From Prorocentrum cordatum (Eukaryota; Sar; Dinophyceae; Prorocentrales; Prorocentraceae): DNA of 64,000 nt. Below are positions 1 to 12,390 of this stretch, piece after piece (position 1 is the first letter of the stretch; each line of letters begins with the position of its first letter). The notes beneath the pieces were generated by a model that was not told the DNA's origin, made no database searches, and saw nothing but the letters and a program-made list of their open reading frames with translations. The stretch lies in the NCBI GenBank assembly GCA_963575745.1, contig CAUYUJ010016689.1:75001-139000 (forward strand), in the 5' to 3' direction. Position numbers and translations under genes: made by a program.

Positions 1-494
<494 letters not shown>

Positions 495-660
495 GCTAAC
501 CGGGGGATGGTGGCCGGGGCGGCGTGGGGGGGGCGCGGGGGGGCGCGCGGGGGCGCGCGGGCGCGCGGGGCGCGCGCCGCGCGCGGGGCGCGCGGGGCGC
601 GCGCGGCGCGCGGGACGCGAATGGCGCGCGCGGCGCGCGTGGCGCGCCAGGCGCGCGGGG
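495..660. repeat. GCGCGCGGGGC-type GC-rich low-complexity tract
   Basis: Nearly pure G and C in short GCGCGGGGC-like units. It bridges the microsatellite and the minisatellite that follows. No gene is seen. Confidence 0.85.
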
Positions 661-1420
661 CGTGCGGGGCCTCCTGGGAAGCCGTCTTAGGCTTCCTGCG
701 AGGCCTCTTGGGTATCCTGGGAGGCTCCTTGGGCCTCCTGAGAGGCCGCTTGGGCCTCCCGAGAAGCTTCTTGGGCCTTCTTGGGTCTCCTGGGAGGCCT
801 GTTGGGCATCCTTGCAGGCCTCTTGGGCCTCTGGGAGGCCTCTGGGGCTTCCTGGGGGGCCTATTTGGTTTCCTGGGAGGCGTATTTGGGCCTCCTGTGA
901 GTTGGTTTCCTGCTGCCTTTTTGGGCCTCCTGAGAAGCCTCTTGGGCCTCCTGGGACGCTTCTTGGCCCTCCAGAGAGGCCTCTGGGGCCTCCTCAGAGG
1001 CTTCTTGGGCCTCCTGGGGGGCCTCCTGAGACGCCTCTTGGGCATCCTGGGAGGCCTCTTGGGCCTCCTGGGAGGCCTCTGGGGCTTCCTGGGGGGCCTC
1101 CTGGGCTTCCTGGGGGGCCTATTAGGCCTCCTGCGGGGGGCCTCCTGGAAGGCCTCTTGGGCCTCCTGAGAGGCCTCTGGGGCCTCCTGAAAGGCCTCTG
1201 GGGCCTCCTGAGAGGCCTCTGGGGCCTCCTCAGAGGCCTCTTGGGCCTCATGTGAGGTTTCTTGAGCCTCCCGACAGGCCCCTTGGGACTCCTGAGAGGC
1301 CTCTCTGGCCTCCTGAGGGGCCTCTTGGGCCTCCTGAGAGGCATCTGGGGCCTCCTGGGAGGCGTCTTGGGCTTCCTGACCGGCCTCCTGGGAAGCCTCC
1401 TGGGGGGCCCGACGACGAGG
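661..1420. repeat. GGCCTCTTGGGCCTCCTGGGA minisatellite
   Basis: About 35 imperfect units of roughly 21 bp built from GGCCTCTTGGG and CCTCCTGGGA. The same flavour of repeat (GGCCGTCTTGGAGGCC) fills 57995-60770 and parts of 55990-56560 and 61690-62140, so it belongs to a family scattered over this locus. Collagen-like open frames (Gly/Pro/Leu repeats) on both strands are by-products of the repeat. Confidence 0.9.
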
Positions 1421-1424
1421 GCGT

Positions 1425-2880
1425 AGTAGTCATACAACATGATACATACACCATACACCATCATACATCATACAACATGATCCATACATCATATACCATC
1501 ATGCACCATACAACGTGATACATAAATCACACACCATCATTCATCATACAACATGCTACACACATCATACATCACCATGCACCATACAACATTATACATG
1601 CACCATACATCAGCATGCAGCATACAACATTATACACACACCCTATTATCATGTATCATACAGCATTATACATACACCATACATCACCATGTGTCATACA
1701 ACATTGTACATAAACCATACATGATCAACCACCATGCATCATCAAACATCAGGCACCATCAAACATCATACGTCATCAAACAACACACATCATCAGACAT
1801 CGTACATCATACATCATCACACGCCATCAAACATCATACACCATACATCATAATACACGATCAAGCACCATACATCATAATCCATGACTGCATCAGACAC
1901 CATACAACATCATGCACACTCAAACACAATACATCATAAAACATCATCAAAAACCATACATCATACTAGACCATCAAACACCGCACATCATACATCATCA
2001 TACATCATCAAACATCCTGCATCGTAATGCATCGCACATCACCAGACATACAGCACACTTCAAACATCATACATTATCTAACATCATACATCAAACATCA
2101 AACATCAGCCATCATCAAAAACCAAACAACGTCAATCATCACACATCAAACATCATTAAACATCAAACATCAATCATCACACATCATCAAACATCAAATA
2201 TCAAACATTACACATCATCAAACATCACACATCATCAAACATCGAGCATGAAACATGACACAGCACACATCACCAAGCATCGAACATCACGCATCAAACA
2301 TCATCGAAAACCACATCAAACATCGAATTTCAAACACCAACCATCAGTAAACATCAAACAACAAACAACATCAAACATCAACACACATCAAACACCAAAC
2401 ATCAAACACCATCAAACATGCATCATGCATCATCAAACATCAAACGTCAAACGTCGAAGATCAAACACCACACATCATTAAACATCATACATCAAACACC
2501 AAACACCATCCAACGTCATCTAAGCATCAAACATCAAGCATCAAACATCAAACATCATTCAGCATCACGCATCAAACACCACACCATTAATCAACATACA
2601 TCGCACATAATCAAAGACCATACGCCAACCATCAAACATCATCATACATCATCATACATCATCAAGAGTCATCATACACCATCATACATCATCATACATC
2701 ATCATACATCAGCATACATCATCATACACCACCATACATCATCACACATCATCATGCGTCATCATACGCCATCATACATCATCATACATCATTGTACAAA
2801 ATCATACGTCACCGTACATCATCCTACATCACCATACATCACCATCCATCATCATACATCATCATACACCATACATGAAA
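1425..2880. repeat. CATCA / CATACATCAT repeat tract
   Basis: About 1.45 kb of short A, C and T-rich units (CATACATCAT, AAACATCAAACATC, CATCATACATC) that change gradually along the tract. G is nearly absent from the plus strand. Ile/His/Thr-rich open frames are artefacts of the repeat. Confidence 0.93.
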
Positions 2881-2945
2881 CACCCACTCCCACTCCCACT
2901 CCCACACCAACACCCACACCCACACCCACAATCTTTTTTTTTGTA
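2880..2945. repeat. CCCACT/CCCACA tract followed by T run
   Basis: Hexamer-like CCCACT and CCCACA units ending in a T9-10 run. It separates the CATCA tract from a short unique segment (2946-3025) in which no gene is seen. Confidence 0.8.
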
Positions 2946-3030
2946 GAAGCCGTTGGAAACTCGAAACCTCCATCACCACCCTTAAGTCGTCTCTCGGACG
3001 AACTGCCCGGCCACCATCCCCCGGTCAGCC

Positions 3031-3109
3031 CTAGTAGTAGTAGTAGTAGTAGTCGTCGTCGCAGTCGTAGTTGTAGTCGTAGTCGTCGTCGTAGTAGTCG
3101 CAGTAGCAC

Positions 3110-3157
<48 letters not shown>

Positions 3158-3543
3158 CAGTAGCAGTAGTAGTAGTAGTAATAGTAGCAATAGTCGTAGA
3201 AGTAGTAGTAGTAGTAGTAATAGTGGTGGTAGTAGTAGTAGTAGTGGTAGTAGTCGTAGTAGTAGTAGTAGTAGTAGTCGTAGTAGTAGTAGTAGCAGTA
3301 GTAGTAGTAGCAGTAATATAGTAGTCGTAGTCGCAGTCGTAGTCGTAGTCGTAGTCGTCGTCGTAGTAGCCCTAGTAGCATTAGTAGTAGTAGTAGAAGT
3401 AGAAGTAGTAGTAGTAGCAGTAGTAGTAGTAGTAGTACTAGTAGTAGTAGTAGTAGTAGTGGTAGTAGTAGTAGTGGTAGTAGTAGTAGTAGAAGAAAGG
3501 GTAGTAGTCGTCGTAGCCGTAGTAGTAGCAGCTAAGCAGTAGC

Positions 3544-3582
<39 letters not shown>

Positions 3583-3706
3583 CGTAGTAGTAGTCGTAGT
3601 AGTAGTAGTAGTTGTAGTAGTAGTAGAACTGGTAGTAGTAGTAGTAGTAGTAGGAGTAGTAGTAGTAGTAATAGTAGTAGTCGTAGTCGTAGTCGTAGTC
3701 ATAGTC

Positions 3707-3739
<33 letters not shown>

Positions 3740-3766
3740 ATAGTAGTGGTAGTGGGAGTGGTAGCC

Positions 3767-3812
<46 letters not shown>

Positions 3813-3921
3813 CAGTAGTAGTCGTCGTAGTAGTCGTAGTAGTCGTAGTAGTAGTAGTAGTAGAAGTAGTAGTAGTAGTAGTCGTCGTCGTAACCGTCGT
3901 AGTAGCAGTAGTAGTAGTAGT

Positions 3922-3956
<35 letters not shown>

Positions 3957-3995
3957 TAGTTGTAGTAGTAGTAGTAGTAGTAGTAGCAGTAGGGT
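3031..3995. repeat. (TAG)n microsatellite with TCG/GCA variants
   Basis: A second GTA-type trinucleotide tract. It is more diverged than the one at the window start, with many GTCGTC, AGCAGC and GTTGTA substitutions. No gene. Confidence 0.95.
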
Positions 3996-4015
3996 AGAAT
4001 CGCAAAACCACCCTC

Positions 4016-4805
4016 AATACGTGAAGCTCTTGCAGCGCTTTTCAAAACGAATGTGCGCGGCGCTTTGGCGAGACCCATACTGTGGAAACGAGCCGCCATC
4101 CATCCGTGCAACTCTTGAATGTCCGATTTAACGAACGTGCGCAGCGCTAGGGGGAGAGCCATATTTTGAATTCGGCCCGCCCTCCACCCGTGAATCTCTT
4201 GCAACGATTTCAAAACGAGTGTGCGCGGCGCCGAGGCGAGAGCCACATTGTGAAAACGAGCAGCCCTCCATTCGCGAAGCTCTTGTTAATTTCCGTGAAA
4301 CTCTCGCAACGTTTTGAGAACGAGTGCGCGCGGTGCGAAGGCGAGAGCCATATTGTGAAAACGAGCCGCCCTCAGTCCGTGAAGCTCTTGCATCGTTTTC
4401 AAAACGAATGGGCGCGGAGTCCTTTGCAACGTTTTTGAAACTAATGTGTTCGGCGCTGATGGCGAAACCCAGATTTTGAAAACGAGCCGCCTTCCATCCG
4501 TGAAGCTCTTGCAACGTTTCCAAAATACATGTGCGCGGCGCCGAGGCGAGAGCCACATTTCGAACATCATCCGCCCTCCATGTGTGAAGCTCTTGCAAAT
4601 GTTCGAAAAGAATTCGCGCGGCGCTTAGACCATAATCACATTTTGAAAACGAGCCGCCCTCAGCCCGTGAATCTCTTGCAACGTTTACAATATGAATGCG
4701 CGCGGCGCTGAGGCGAGAGGTATAAACCGCCCGTCCATCCGTGAAGCTCTTGCAAATGTTTGAAGCGAATGTGCGCGGCGCTAAGGCGAGAGCCACATTA
4801 TCCTT
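4016..4805. repeat. ~84-bp tandem satellite (about 9 units)
   Basis: Units share the cores GTGAAGCTCTTGCAACG, TGTGCGCGGCGCTGAGGCG and AAACGAGCCGCCCTCCATCC. Core starts near 4500, 4585, 4668 and 4741 give spacings of 85, 83 and 73 bp. Units differ by several percent plus small deletions, so this is an old array. Arg/Phe-rich frames on both strands come from the repeat. Related, more diverged units recur at 6325-6570. Confidence 0.9.
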
Positions 4806-6300
4806 CCGATGCGAGAATAACGCTTCCCGGTGCGGAAGCGTTATCTTTCTGCCGGAAGGGGGGGTGGTCTTGAACATGTCGTGGGGTTATACGACGAGAT
4901 GGGATGGGCGGGATGAGCAGGATGTCAGATGTGGAGCGAGCGCGCCTAGTATGTCCACCCCTCCTCTCGCCAGTCTTGCCTTCCTCCCCAGGCGCACCTC
5001 GCTTGCCCTTCGACCCCTCGCACAAAGAGAACGCCAAGCTCCACGCCCCAAGTCGCACGCACTCTTACCTTCTGGCGATGCGACGCACGACCGCATCGCA
5101 TGCGGCGGGTCACGCTGCAGTAGCTGCATCCTCCTAGATGCGTCCCCCCTTTCCCCTCACCCCCCTCTCGCCGGAAGAGGCAACAACAACAAAAAACGCG
5201 CTCAGTGGCATCTCCCCCAACCTCGCCGTCTACGACGTGCAGACCGGCAAGGCGCCCCCCCCGGGGTGGGTTGCACCACCTCGCCCCCCCGCCCCGTCAT
5301 GCGGCCGCGCACGTTCGAGAGGAGGCGGCGGCAGAGTAGGAGGGCTACTAGGGGCGACGTCAGGGGGGCCCATTACGCGGCCGCGCACGCTCGAAAGGAG
5401 GCGGCGGATGAGGAGGAGGAGGGCTGCAGGGGAAGGACACGAGGGACGGGCTCAGGGGGGAGACGCATCGACCCCCCATCGACCCCCAAGGGGGCCCGAT
5501 AGCCCCACCCCGCCCAGGAACGTGCGGTTTCGCTATCGGGGGCATCGCCGGCCTGTTAGTGATGGATATCCGATTCCAGCTCGATGTTCCCCCCCTGGGC
5601 TGGTCCCCCCCTCACGTTCCCCCTTCCTGCAGGGGGTGGGGAAGGAGGGGGAGGTGTATGAGGATACAGACCTCTTGCGCATTATCCAAAGTCAAATCGG
5701 TGTTGTTCTCCAACGTTTTGCGGGCAACAGGGCCGCCAAGCACGGTCTGGGACGAAGAATGTGTCCCCGTGAAGGTGTGTCGAGAGGTCTTGGGATCGCG
5801 TATTGGAGAATTCCTATTATCGGATCTCTGGGAAAGAGGAGGGGATGGGGGGGGAAGGGGAGGGGGATGAGGAGGAGGAGGAAGTGAGGAGGAGGTGAAG
5901 GTGAATGTCCATGCGAAGGAGGTGGAAGCGGGGGGCGCACGGAAGGCAAAGGTTGAGGCGGAGGACCGAGGAGAAAGGGGGAGGGGAGGGTGGAGGAGGA
6001 GAAGGACTAGAGTTAGCCTAATACGCGGCAGCGATTTTGCTATACAGCTTCCCTCCAAGTTCCCTCTTCGTAGGTCCTTACAAAAGTTTGCTGCTATTTT
6101 ACAAAGTGCCCCGTTGGATTACAACCGTCTGAGAATCCTCAATCGTGCCAAAACCAGGCTTGGACTTCAGCGCCGCGAGTCAACGTGACTGTTGCGATCT
6201 GTCCTAAACCGTGCAATAACAGCATCTCTTAGACTTCGACACCGCGAATCAACGTGACTGCTGCGTCCTGAAGATCATGATTCGTGCCAGAATGCCATCC
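4806..6300. other. GC-rich stretch without recognisable gene
   Basis: No domain or convincing exon was found on either strand. It contains a ~40-bp direct duplication (near 5292 and 5369, core GCGGCCGCGCACG) and a pair of ~60-bp related segments (near 6160-6200 and 6230-6270, core CGAGTCAACGTGACTG). Purine-rich AGGAGG runs occupy 5860-6005. Confidence 0.6.
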
Positions 6301-6324
6301 CTGGGACTTGACCATCTTTTTTGA

Positions 6325-6570
6325 AAAGGAACCGCCCTCCATCTTTGACGCTGTTAAACTTTGGCAACGAAGGAGCTTCGCGCTAAAGCGAGAGCCTCAT
6401 GTTGAAGACGGTCCGCCCTCTAGCTTGGAAATTTGTGCAAACTTTAACACGAATGTGCGCGGCGATCAGCCGAGAGCCAAAGTTTGAAACCTCCCGCCCT
6501 CCGCCTTTTAAACTGTTGCACTTCTTCAAAGTGAATGTGCGTGGTGCTGAGGCGAGAGCCACATGTGCGT
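6325..6570. repeat. Diverged copies of the 4.0-4.8 kb satellite
   Basis: About three units contain the same cores as the main array (CCGCCCTCC, GAATGTGCG, GGCG.TGAGGCGAGAGCC), separated from it by 1.5 kb. This points to a dispersed or broken satellite. Confidence 0.7.
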
Positions 6571-6649
6571 GCGCCTTCCATAGTGTAGCATCTGAAAATT
6601 TCACGCGTCAGGATCATACATGATGAGGAAGTCTTAGGCGAAACTCCCA

Positions 6650-7274
6650 GCCCGCCCTACTGACACGTGTGTGGGGTGCGACAGGAAGGAGTTATAAGGG
6701 CAATGATGGAGGAGGAAGAGGACAAGGCTGAGGGCACCGAGGAGACAGTGGAGGAGGAGGAGGACGAGGAGGAGGAGGAGGAGGAGACGCAGGTCCATGC
6801 GCGTGGCGACGCCCGCAAATCGTAGATCGCGGCCTGGGCCGCCCAAAGCTCGCCCTCAGGCACCAAATTTGGCCTGGCCATGGCGGCGGGCGGGCGGGCG
6901 ACCATCCGCTCGTGGTCGATGGACAGCCACGCGTTCAGAATCGTTGTGGAGACGTCCATGCCGGCGCGGCCCGCAGCGAGGACGCGTCGAGATTAGCCGC
7001 GCACGCGCATTCCGAGCTGCCCGCTCCGAAGTTCAAAGTTCCCGCACGCGACTGCCCGCGCCCTGTTTCCAGCGAAGATGTGGTTCGTGGTGCGATTTGA
7101 CGCCTGACACGAGCTTCGTCGGCGGGATATCCCTGGCCTTCGCCGCGGTCAGCTCGCGCTGCGTGGGCCACGTCGCCTGGCGCCACTCCTCGCGCCCAGC
7201 CCCGGCGCTCGATGTTCGTGCTAGAGTCGCGCGCCATCTCCTTGAGCTGCACCAGGATGTCGACGCGCTCGTCG

Positions 7275-7306
<32 letters not shown>

Positions 7307-8150
7307 GTCGTCGTTGTCCTCCCCCTCCCCTCCCCTAGCGCCCATTGGCGCGACGGTCGAGTTGATCTCGTCGCGATGGCGGACCATCTGCATGTGCTTG
7401 CCCTTTCTTGAAGGAGCCCCCGTTGTCGCCCTGGACGCACCAGCTCCTTCAGGAGAGCGAGGAGGCAGCGAGACCAGGGAAAGGACCAGGGGGAGTCGCT
7501 GAGGAGAGCGAGGAGGCAGCAAGATCAGGAGGAGGGCCAGTACGAGTCGCTGAGGAGAGCGAGGAGGCACCAGAGCCAGGAGAGGGCCCATCACGTTCCT
7601 GGAGGCCTCTCAGGGAACATGTTCCTGGAGCAGCAAGGGCAGGCAAGGTGAAAGAGGACATCTCTTCAGCTGACATGAAGGACGTCACCTGTCCTGCGCG
7701 TGCGACGCGTCCCCTCCGATTGCACGCGCGCGATGCGCGCTGCCATCTTGGACCCCTTCTTCGCGAACCTACGCAGGGACCTCCTTCCGACGCCAGCGTC
7801 GACGAAGGGCCGACATCACGCCTGGCGCGCCGAGGACGGCGCGTCGCTCGCACCCAGGGACCATCGGCGTTGACGTGGAGTACCTCTGCGGGGCGCGCCG
7901 TCGAGGGGGCCGCCTGGAGGACTCGATGCTCCACCTCCGCTCGGGCATCGTGGCCCCAGGGCCCACACGCACTAGGAGCCATCGGCCTCCGCCCTCAACG
8001 ATTCCGAGGAACGCGCTGGCACGTCCTTCACGCGAGACGTGGCCTCTGTGCCGAAGGCTGGACAGCCTGCGGGGCGACGTTCTGCGGCCATCCTGGAGCA
8101 CCAGGCGGCGCGCGGCGTCCCGCGCGCCTAGGGTGCCTGGCGATCCTCCA
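6650..8150 (-). pseudogene. Decayed Ty1/copia pol fragment (integrase C-terminus to RT N-terminus)
   Basis: Read on the minus strand, pieces of a copia polyprotein appear in the right order but in different frames. Near 8080 lies a post-integrase piece with FLGIVEGG. Near 7110 is IPPTKLV, near 6990 is ANLDASSLRA, and near 6945 is DVSTTILNA, the RT motif A region in which D is catalytic. Near 6800 is SPRAW, the usual YGL..SPR.W box. An Asp-rich stretch from a GTCGTC microsatellite (7255-7320) and an AGG-rich tract (6697-6790) interrupt it. No YxDD box or RNase H part remains. It is a different lineage from the element at 9843. Several frameshifts mark it as dead. The assignment rests on motif reading, not on an alignment. 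Confidence 0.6.
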
Positions 8151-8279
8151 CCAGTAAGAAATAACCGTGTGGCGATGATAAAAAAGGACCCCCCCCTTAA
8201 CACGCTAGAGTTGACTATCCACGGGCAATAAGAGTTTGGTCAGGGGCGCGGGACGCGGAGGCCGAACTGTTTTATCACT

Positions 8280-8480
8280 GTGAAACGTTCACCATCGAGG
8301 TTAAGTACCTTCTTATGTTGGGATAGCAACATCAAACGGAGCGAAGTTTTCGAGGATGTCTCAAGCGAAACCAACAATTTTTGGAGGCAGCCTCAAGCGA
8401 AACGATCAATGTTTCAAGGATGTCTCAAGCGGAACCAACAATTCTTCGAGGATGTCACAAGCGAAGCGAGAGACTTGTCG
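8280..8480. repeat. ~50-bp tandem repeat (GGATGTCTCAAGCG)
   Basis: Three to four imperfect units share GAGGATGTCTCAAGCGAAAC and CAACAATT. No coding meaning is seen. Confidence 0.75.
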
Positions 8481-8489
8481 ATGAGAGAC

Positions 8490-9240
8490 TTCTTCCTCCT
8501 CCTCCTCCTCCTCACTCGCTTTCTTTTTTGTTTGGTCTCTCTCTCTCTCTCTATATATATAGCTCTCTCTCTTTGTCTCTGTCTCTCTCTCTCTCCCTCT
8601 CTCTGTATTTCTCTTTCTCCCCCTGGCCCCCTGAACTTTTGCTTTATCGCTGTGGTTTACTATCCACGGAAACCGAGGCACGTGAGCTACCCTACACGAG
8701 CAGATGAAAGTCTTTATTTCCATTGTTTGTTTACAAATTAAAAAATTAAAGTTAATAGGTTTGGAACTTTGGCGTTTCTCCTCCTCCTCCTCCTCCTCCT
8801 CCTCCTCCTCCTCCTCTCTCTCTGTCTCTTTCTCCTTCTGTCTGTCTATAGTTCTCTACTTCTCTCTCTCTCTCTCTGTCGAACTATCTGTATATGTCTG
8901 TCTCTGTCTCTATATGTATTCCTCCTTCTCCCCCTGGCGCACTGAACTTGTTTTATCGCTGTGGAGTACTTTCTTCGAAGACAGAGGCACGTGAGCTACC
9001 CTACACGAGCAGATGAAAATCTGATTCCCATTGTTTGTTTACAAATTAAAGTTCATAGGTTTGGAGCTTTGGCGTTTCTCCTCCTCCTCCTCCTCTCTCC
9101 TTCTGCCTGTCTATCTTTCTCTACTTTGTTTTCTCTGTCTCTCTCATTATCTCTCTCTCTCCCTCTTCCTCTAACTATCTGTATAGTTCTGTCTCTGTCT
9201 CTCTCTGTCTTCCTCCTTCTCCCCCCGGCACCCTGGACCT
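8490..9240. repeat. ~300-bp tandem repeat with CTC and CT microsatellites
   Basis: Two full units and a partial third. Each has (CTC)n, then CT/TCTG-rich sequence, then a unique part containing TTTATCGCTGTGG, GGCACGTGAGCTACCCTAC and CATTGTTTGTTTACAAATTAA. The GGCGTTTCTCCTCC junction recurs at about 8772 and 9070, giving a ~298-bp period. A weak echo of the TTTATCGCTGTGG part is seen at 8265 and 9470. Confidence 0.85.
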
Positions 9241-9405
9241 CGATCCCCGATCTTCGATGTTGGACCCTCGGACCTCGATCCTCGATCCTCGGACCTCGCC
9301 GCCGTCGGTACTCGGACCTCGGACCTCGACTCTGGGATCTCGATCCTCGATGCTCGGACTTCGATTCTCGATCCTCGATCCTCGGCTTTCGGTCCTGTTA
9401 ACATC
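9240..9405. repeat. TCGGACCTCGATCC minisatellite
   Basis: Short imperfect units of CCTCGATCC and CTCGGACCTCG, about 165 bp in all. Confidence 0.8.
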
Positions 9406-9837
9406 ATCTCTTTCTCCTCCCACATGCTGGCCTCCGGTAGGCAACATGTATAATCCCCCCGCAACCCCGAACTTTATTATCCCTGTGGCATTAATCTCGG
9501 CAGCACAGGGTTACGCAATGGCATAAACAACAATTGCCGGAAATCCGCGCAGATTTCTAGGATCGTCGCTGGACCTCTCTCCGTGGCGCACCTCCTGCGC
9601 CAAGGGCATCGCCAGAGGCGACGTCAGGGGGGTCCAGCGCCGATTCAAGAAAGCCGCGCGGACCTTCGAACATTTATGACTATGCCTGGCACGCGCCCTC
9701 CGCACGGTATGGCGATGCCCTCTGTGTGAGGTTGTTTTTGCAATCAGTTGATTTTAGTTCCTTGGGTCATGAAGGGCGGGCAACAAGGATTGGCAATTCT
9801 AAGCGCGTTTGTTCGTGAGTCTTCTGGGTGGGTGGCC
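9406..9837. other. Left flank of the LTR retrotransposon, no gene seen
   Basis: Unique-looking sequence without a recognisable domain or exon on either strand. It ends at the target duplication of the copia insertion. Confidence 0.6.
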
Positions 9838-9842
9838 GTAGT
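9838..9842. repeat. 5-bp target site duplication, left (GTAGT)
   Basis: GTAGT directly precedes the first LTR base and occurs again directly after the second LTR (27733-27737). Five bases is the usual duplication length for copia integrases. Confidence 0.93.
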
Positions 9843-10038
9843 TGTGAATGGAACCCGTGTAATACCCTCATATTTACTCCTTATCCTTACCTCTCCTGCG
9901 CCTGGCCGTTTGGGCTCAGGTACTGAGATAGATCGATCAGACCTTGATCGTGCGGGAGGGAAAGATATCCATCTATCCCTCCTTCTCTCTACCAACGGAT
10001 CAGGGGTTCTGTACCCTTGTACTTCAACCCCGTACACA
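9843..10038 (+). repeat. 5' long terminal repeat
   Basis: Begins TGTGAATGG and ends GTACACA. It is identical to 27537-27732 except for two C/T differences (in TTTACTCC versus TTTATTCC, and in TATCCCTCC versus TATCCTTCC). At 196 bp it is short for so large an element. Confidence 0.95.
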
Positions 10039-10052
10039 GGCTATCAGCCCTT
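10039..10052 (+). promoter_or_regulatory. Candidate primer binding site
   Basis: The bases directly after the 5' LTR include GGCTATCAGCCC. Eight of 12 positions agree with TGGTATCAGAGC, the initiator-Met tRNA site of many copia elements, including the TATCAG core. The position is right and the match only fair. Confidence 0.35.
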
Positions 10053-10102
10053 TAAAGCTCACCCTCACCGACTCGCCCGCGGTGACCTCGCATGCGAGCC
10101 TG

Positions 10103-12390
10103 ATGGAGCCACTTCGGCGCATGCGCCGCAAGGGCTCCATCGGCCCTTCGCGTCCGAGCTCTCCCACGGCCCGACGGCTCGGTGACGAGTTGGAGAGCAT
10201 TAATGCGGACTGTGTTGGTGTTCCAGATACCCCCCCCCCAGCTCCCAAGGACCCGAGGCGCGACTAGCTGCTGAACTTCGCCGCAGCGCCGCCCGCGGGG
10301 GGACAGGAGAAGGAGTAGGAACAGGAAGGAAGGAGTTTCACACGCCGACCTTCGATCCTCCCTCCCCTTCCCCGTCGGGAGCAATCCCAACCGCGTCAGG
10401 CGAAAGCCTTACTGGTCTCGATACTCCAGGGCGCTTTCGCGCTAACCGCCGATGGACCTCAGGTGCTGGGACCCCCAGCCCTGCGACCGTCCCTGTGGCG
10501 GAGCACGTAGCTACCTTCGAGGAATTCAGTAGACCAGTGTCGGCACAGCCGCAGACGCGGTACCCCAAGGTATCATCGGATGAGACACCACACACACATG
10601 GTCCGAGTCGCAGCTCGTCCGCGCGCAACCGCCGTGGAGCCCCAGGCCCATGCGGCGAAAGCAGGTCGAGCCCGCGCACTGCCTCTCAGAGGCCATGCGC
10701 TCCCCGCGACAGGGGACACAGGGAAGCTGACGCTCCCCACCTCTCCATCTCAGACGACCAGCTGGCGGAGACGTCCGCCGCAGGTGACATAGCTGAGCTC
10801 GGAGACCAGGTTGAAACCTTCGTGTCCAGCCAATGCTCTGGACTACTACAGAGCGTTCAGACGAACGCCACCGATACTGCAGCCATACGCCGCGATCTTG
10901 ACGGCGCCTTAGGGATCATCGATTCCAGGATCGCCGAAGATCGACGCATCATAGGAGAACTGCAGTACCAGGTTGATCGTGAGGTGTCACACTCAGGTGA
11001 ACGAACGGCGATGGTCGAGAACCTGCGCAACTATCTAGCGCAGATGGAGCAACAACTTGTGATCGTACGCGACACAGGCGCTTCTGCGGTCAGGATTTTA
11101 CATGATGAGATCCACGACCAGCTCCGCAACCGACCAACTCCAACCGAGGCCACAGACCTTGGCGACGTTCAGTCTCAGACCAATGATCTTCGATCTTATC
11201 TAGACCACACTACGGCGACGCTTCGTACCGAAGCACACACAAACTCGTCGAACCTGATCGACATGTTGCAGCGTACTGAGAGAGTCATCACTCAAAGGCT
11301 CGATGCGACCAACGCTGTCGTGCAGCCACTCGCTAACCGGATCTCTGACATAGAGCAGCGTTTTCCTGGTGTACAGGACGCCCTGGCAGAGTTGCGTGTC
11401 GGACGAGCCCAGACTGATCAGTTGGATTCTCCTCCCACGGTTTACGATTTCGCCCGCCTCGCTGACAGGTTGCAGGAGGTTGAGAAGGCGGCGGACCACA
11501 CGCAGTTAGAGCTCTCCCAGGTTATTCATGAAAGAGATACTGAGAAGGTACGTGTAGAGAGTTACCTCGCACGTCTGGAAAGCGAGGTGGAGGCACAAAG
11601 CGCCCGTCTCCGAGCATACGAGCATCGACTTGATCGGTATTCACAACGGTCTCGGGATACTGATGAGTATACACGCCAAAAGGTGGGTCAAATACAAGAA
11701 GACATGACGAGCTGGACGAATCAGCTGATCGACCACACTAACGACACCAACATCCACCTTCGACCTGCAGCCGACCTGCACAGGCCGACGGCAGCGTCCG
11801 CCGAAGCACCACAGGCTTCAGCAGGACAACAACGACGTACGTCCCCAGGAGCAGCCTCCGCGGCAGCTTCTGCACAGACACGTCATGTGTCTCCTGTGCG
11901 CACAGAACCAACCACCGACGGTTCGCCGATACCCTCGCAACCAGCGTCTGCGGTGTCGGTCCATACAACGACGCCTATCAAGGAGTCAGACACCGTCCGT
12001 GTACCTGTCTTGCCTACGATCACGCAGCTGCTGGAGTGGCAGCAAAGAGTGCGGAAGAACTTCGGGGCCGCCTCAGGGCGACCATCCAAAGCATACGCCT
12101 TCCTATGCGTGGCAGAACAGCCCGAATGTACATTCGAGGATTTACAAGACAGTGGAGACTTTGAGAGCATCGATTGCAAACTCGCAACCGCTCTGAGCGA
12201 CATCTTATCCTCAGACTTACGCTACCAAATCAGGCTCATCGAGACCAGAGAGCACAAAGCAGGACGCATGCTCAAAGGACGCCAGATATACTGGCATATC
12301 CTACAGTCCTACAAAGTGACAGACGTTGACGACGATCTGCACGATTTCGAGCGCCTTAAAGAACTAAGGATGAGAGATGAAGATTTGTAA
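10103..12390 (+). CDS. gag: gag N-terminal part (coiled coil and capsid-like)
   Basis: The first good ATG after the LTR is at 10103 and opens a 54-residue frame. The long gag frame (+1 relative to the window) is open from 10204 to 12390 with no ATG of its own near its start. The two overlap in a run of ten C (10230-10239), where a slip would join them. Residues encoded at about 10780-11720 show heptads of a long coiled coil (for example LRNYLAQMEQQL). The end, from about 12000, looks like a copia capsid region (LPTITQLLEWQQRV, YAFLCVAEQPE). The TAA at 12388 seems to interrupt rather than end the protein: the same frame goes on with RFITDWDAL, typical of copia gag, for about 50 bases before a shift to the next frame. 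Homologous copies would decide between programmed recoding and damage. Confidence 0.75.

Noticed and set aside
9838-9842. GTAGT as chance similarity with the nearby GTA-rich DNA
   Set aside because: The (TAG)n tracts are 6 kb away; the match lies exactly at TG..CA ends of two 196-bp LTRs, so a target duplication is the better explanation.
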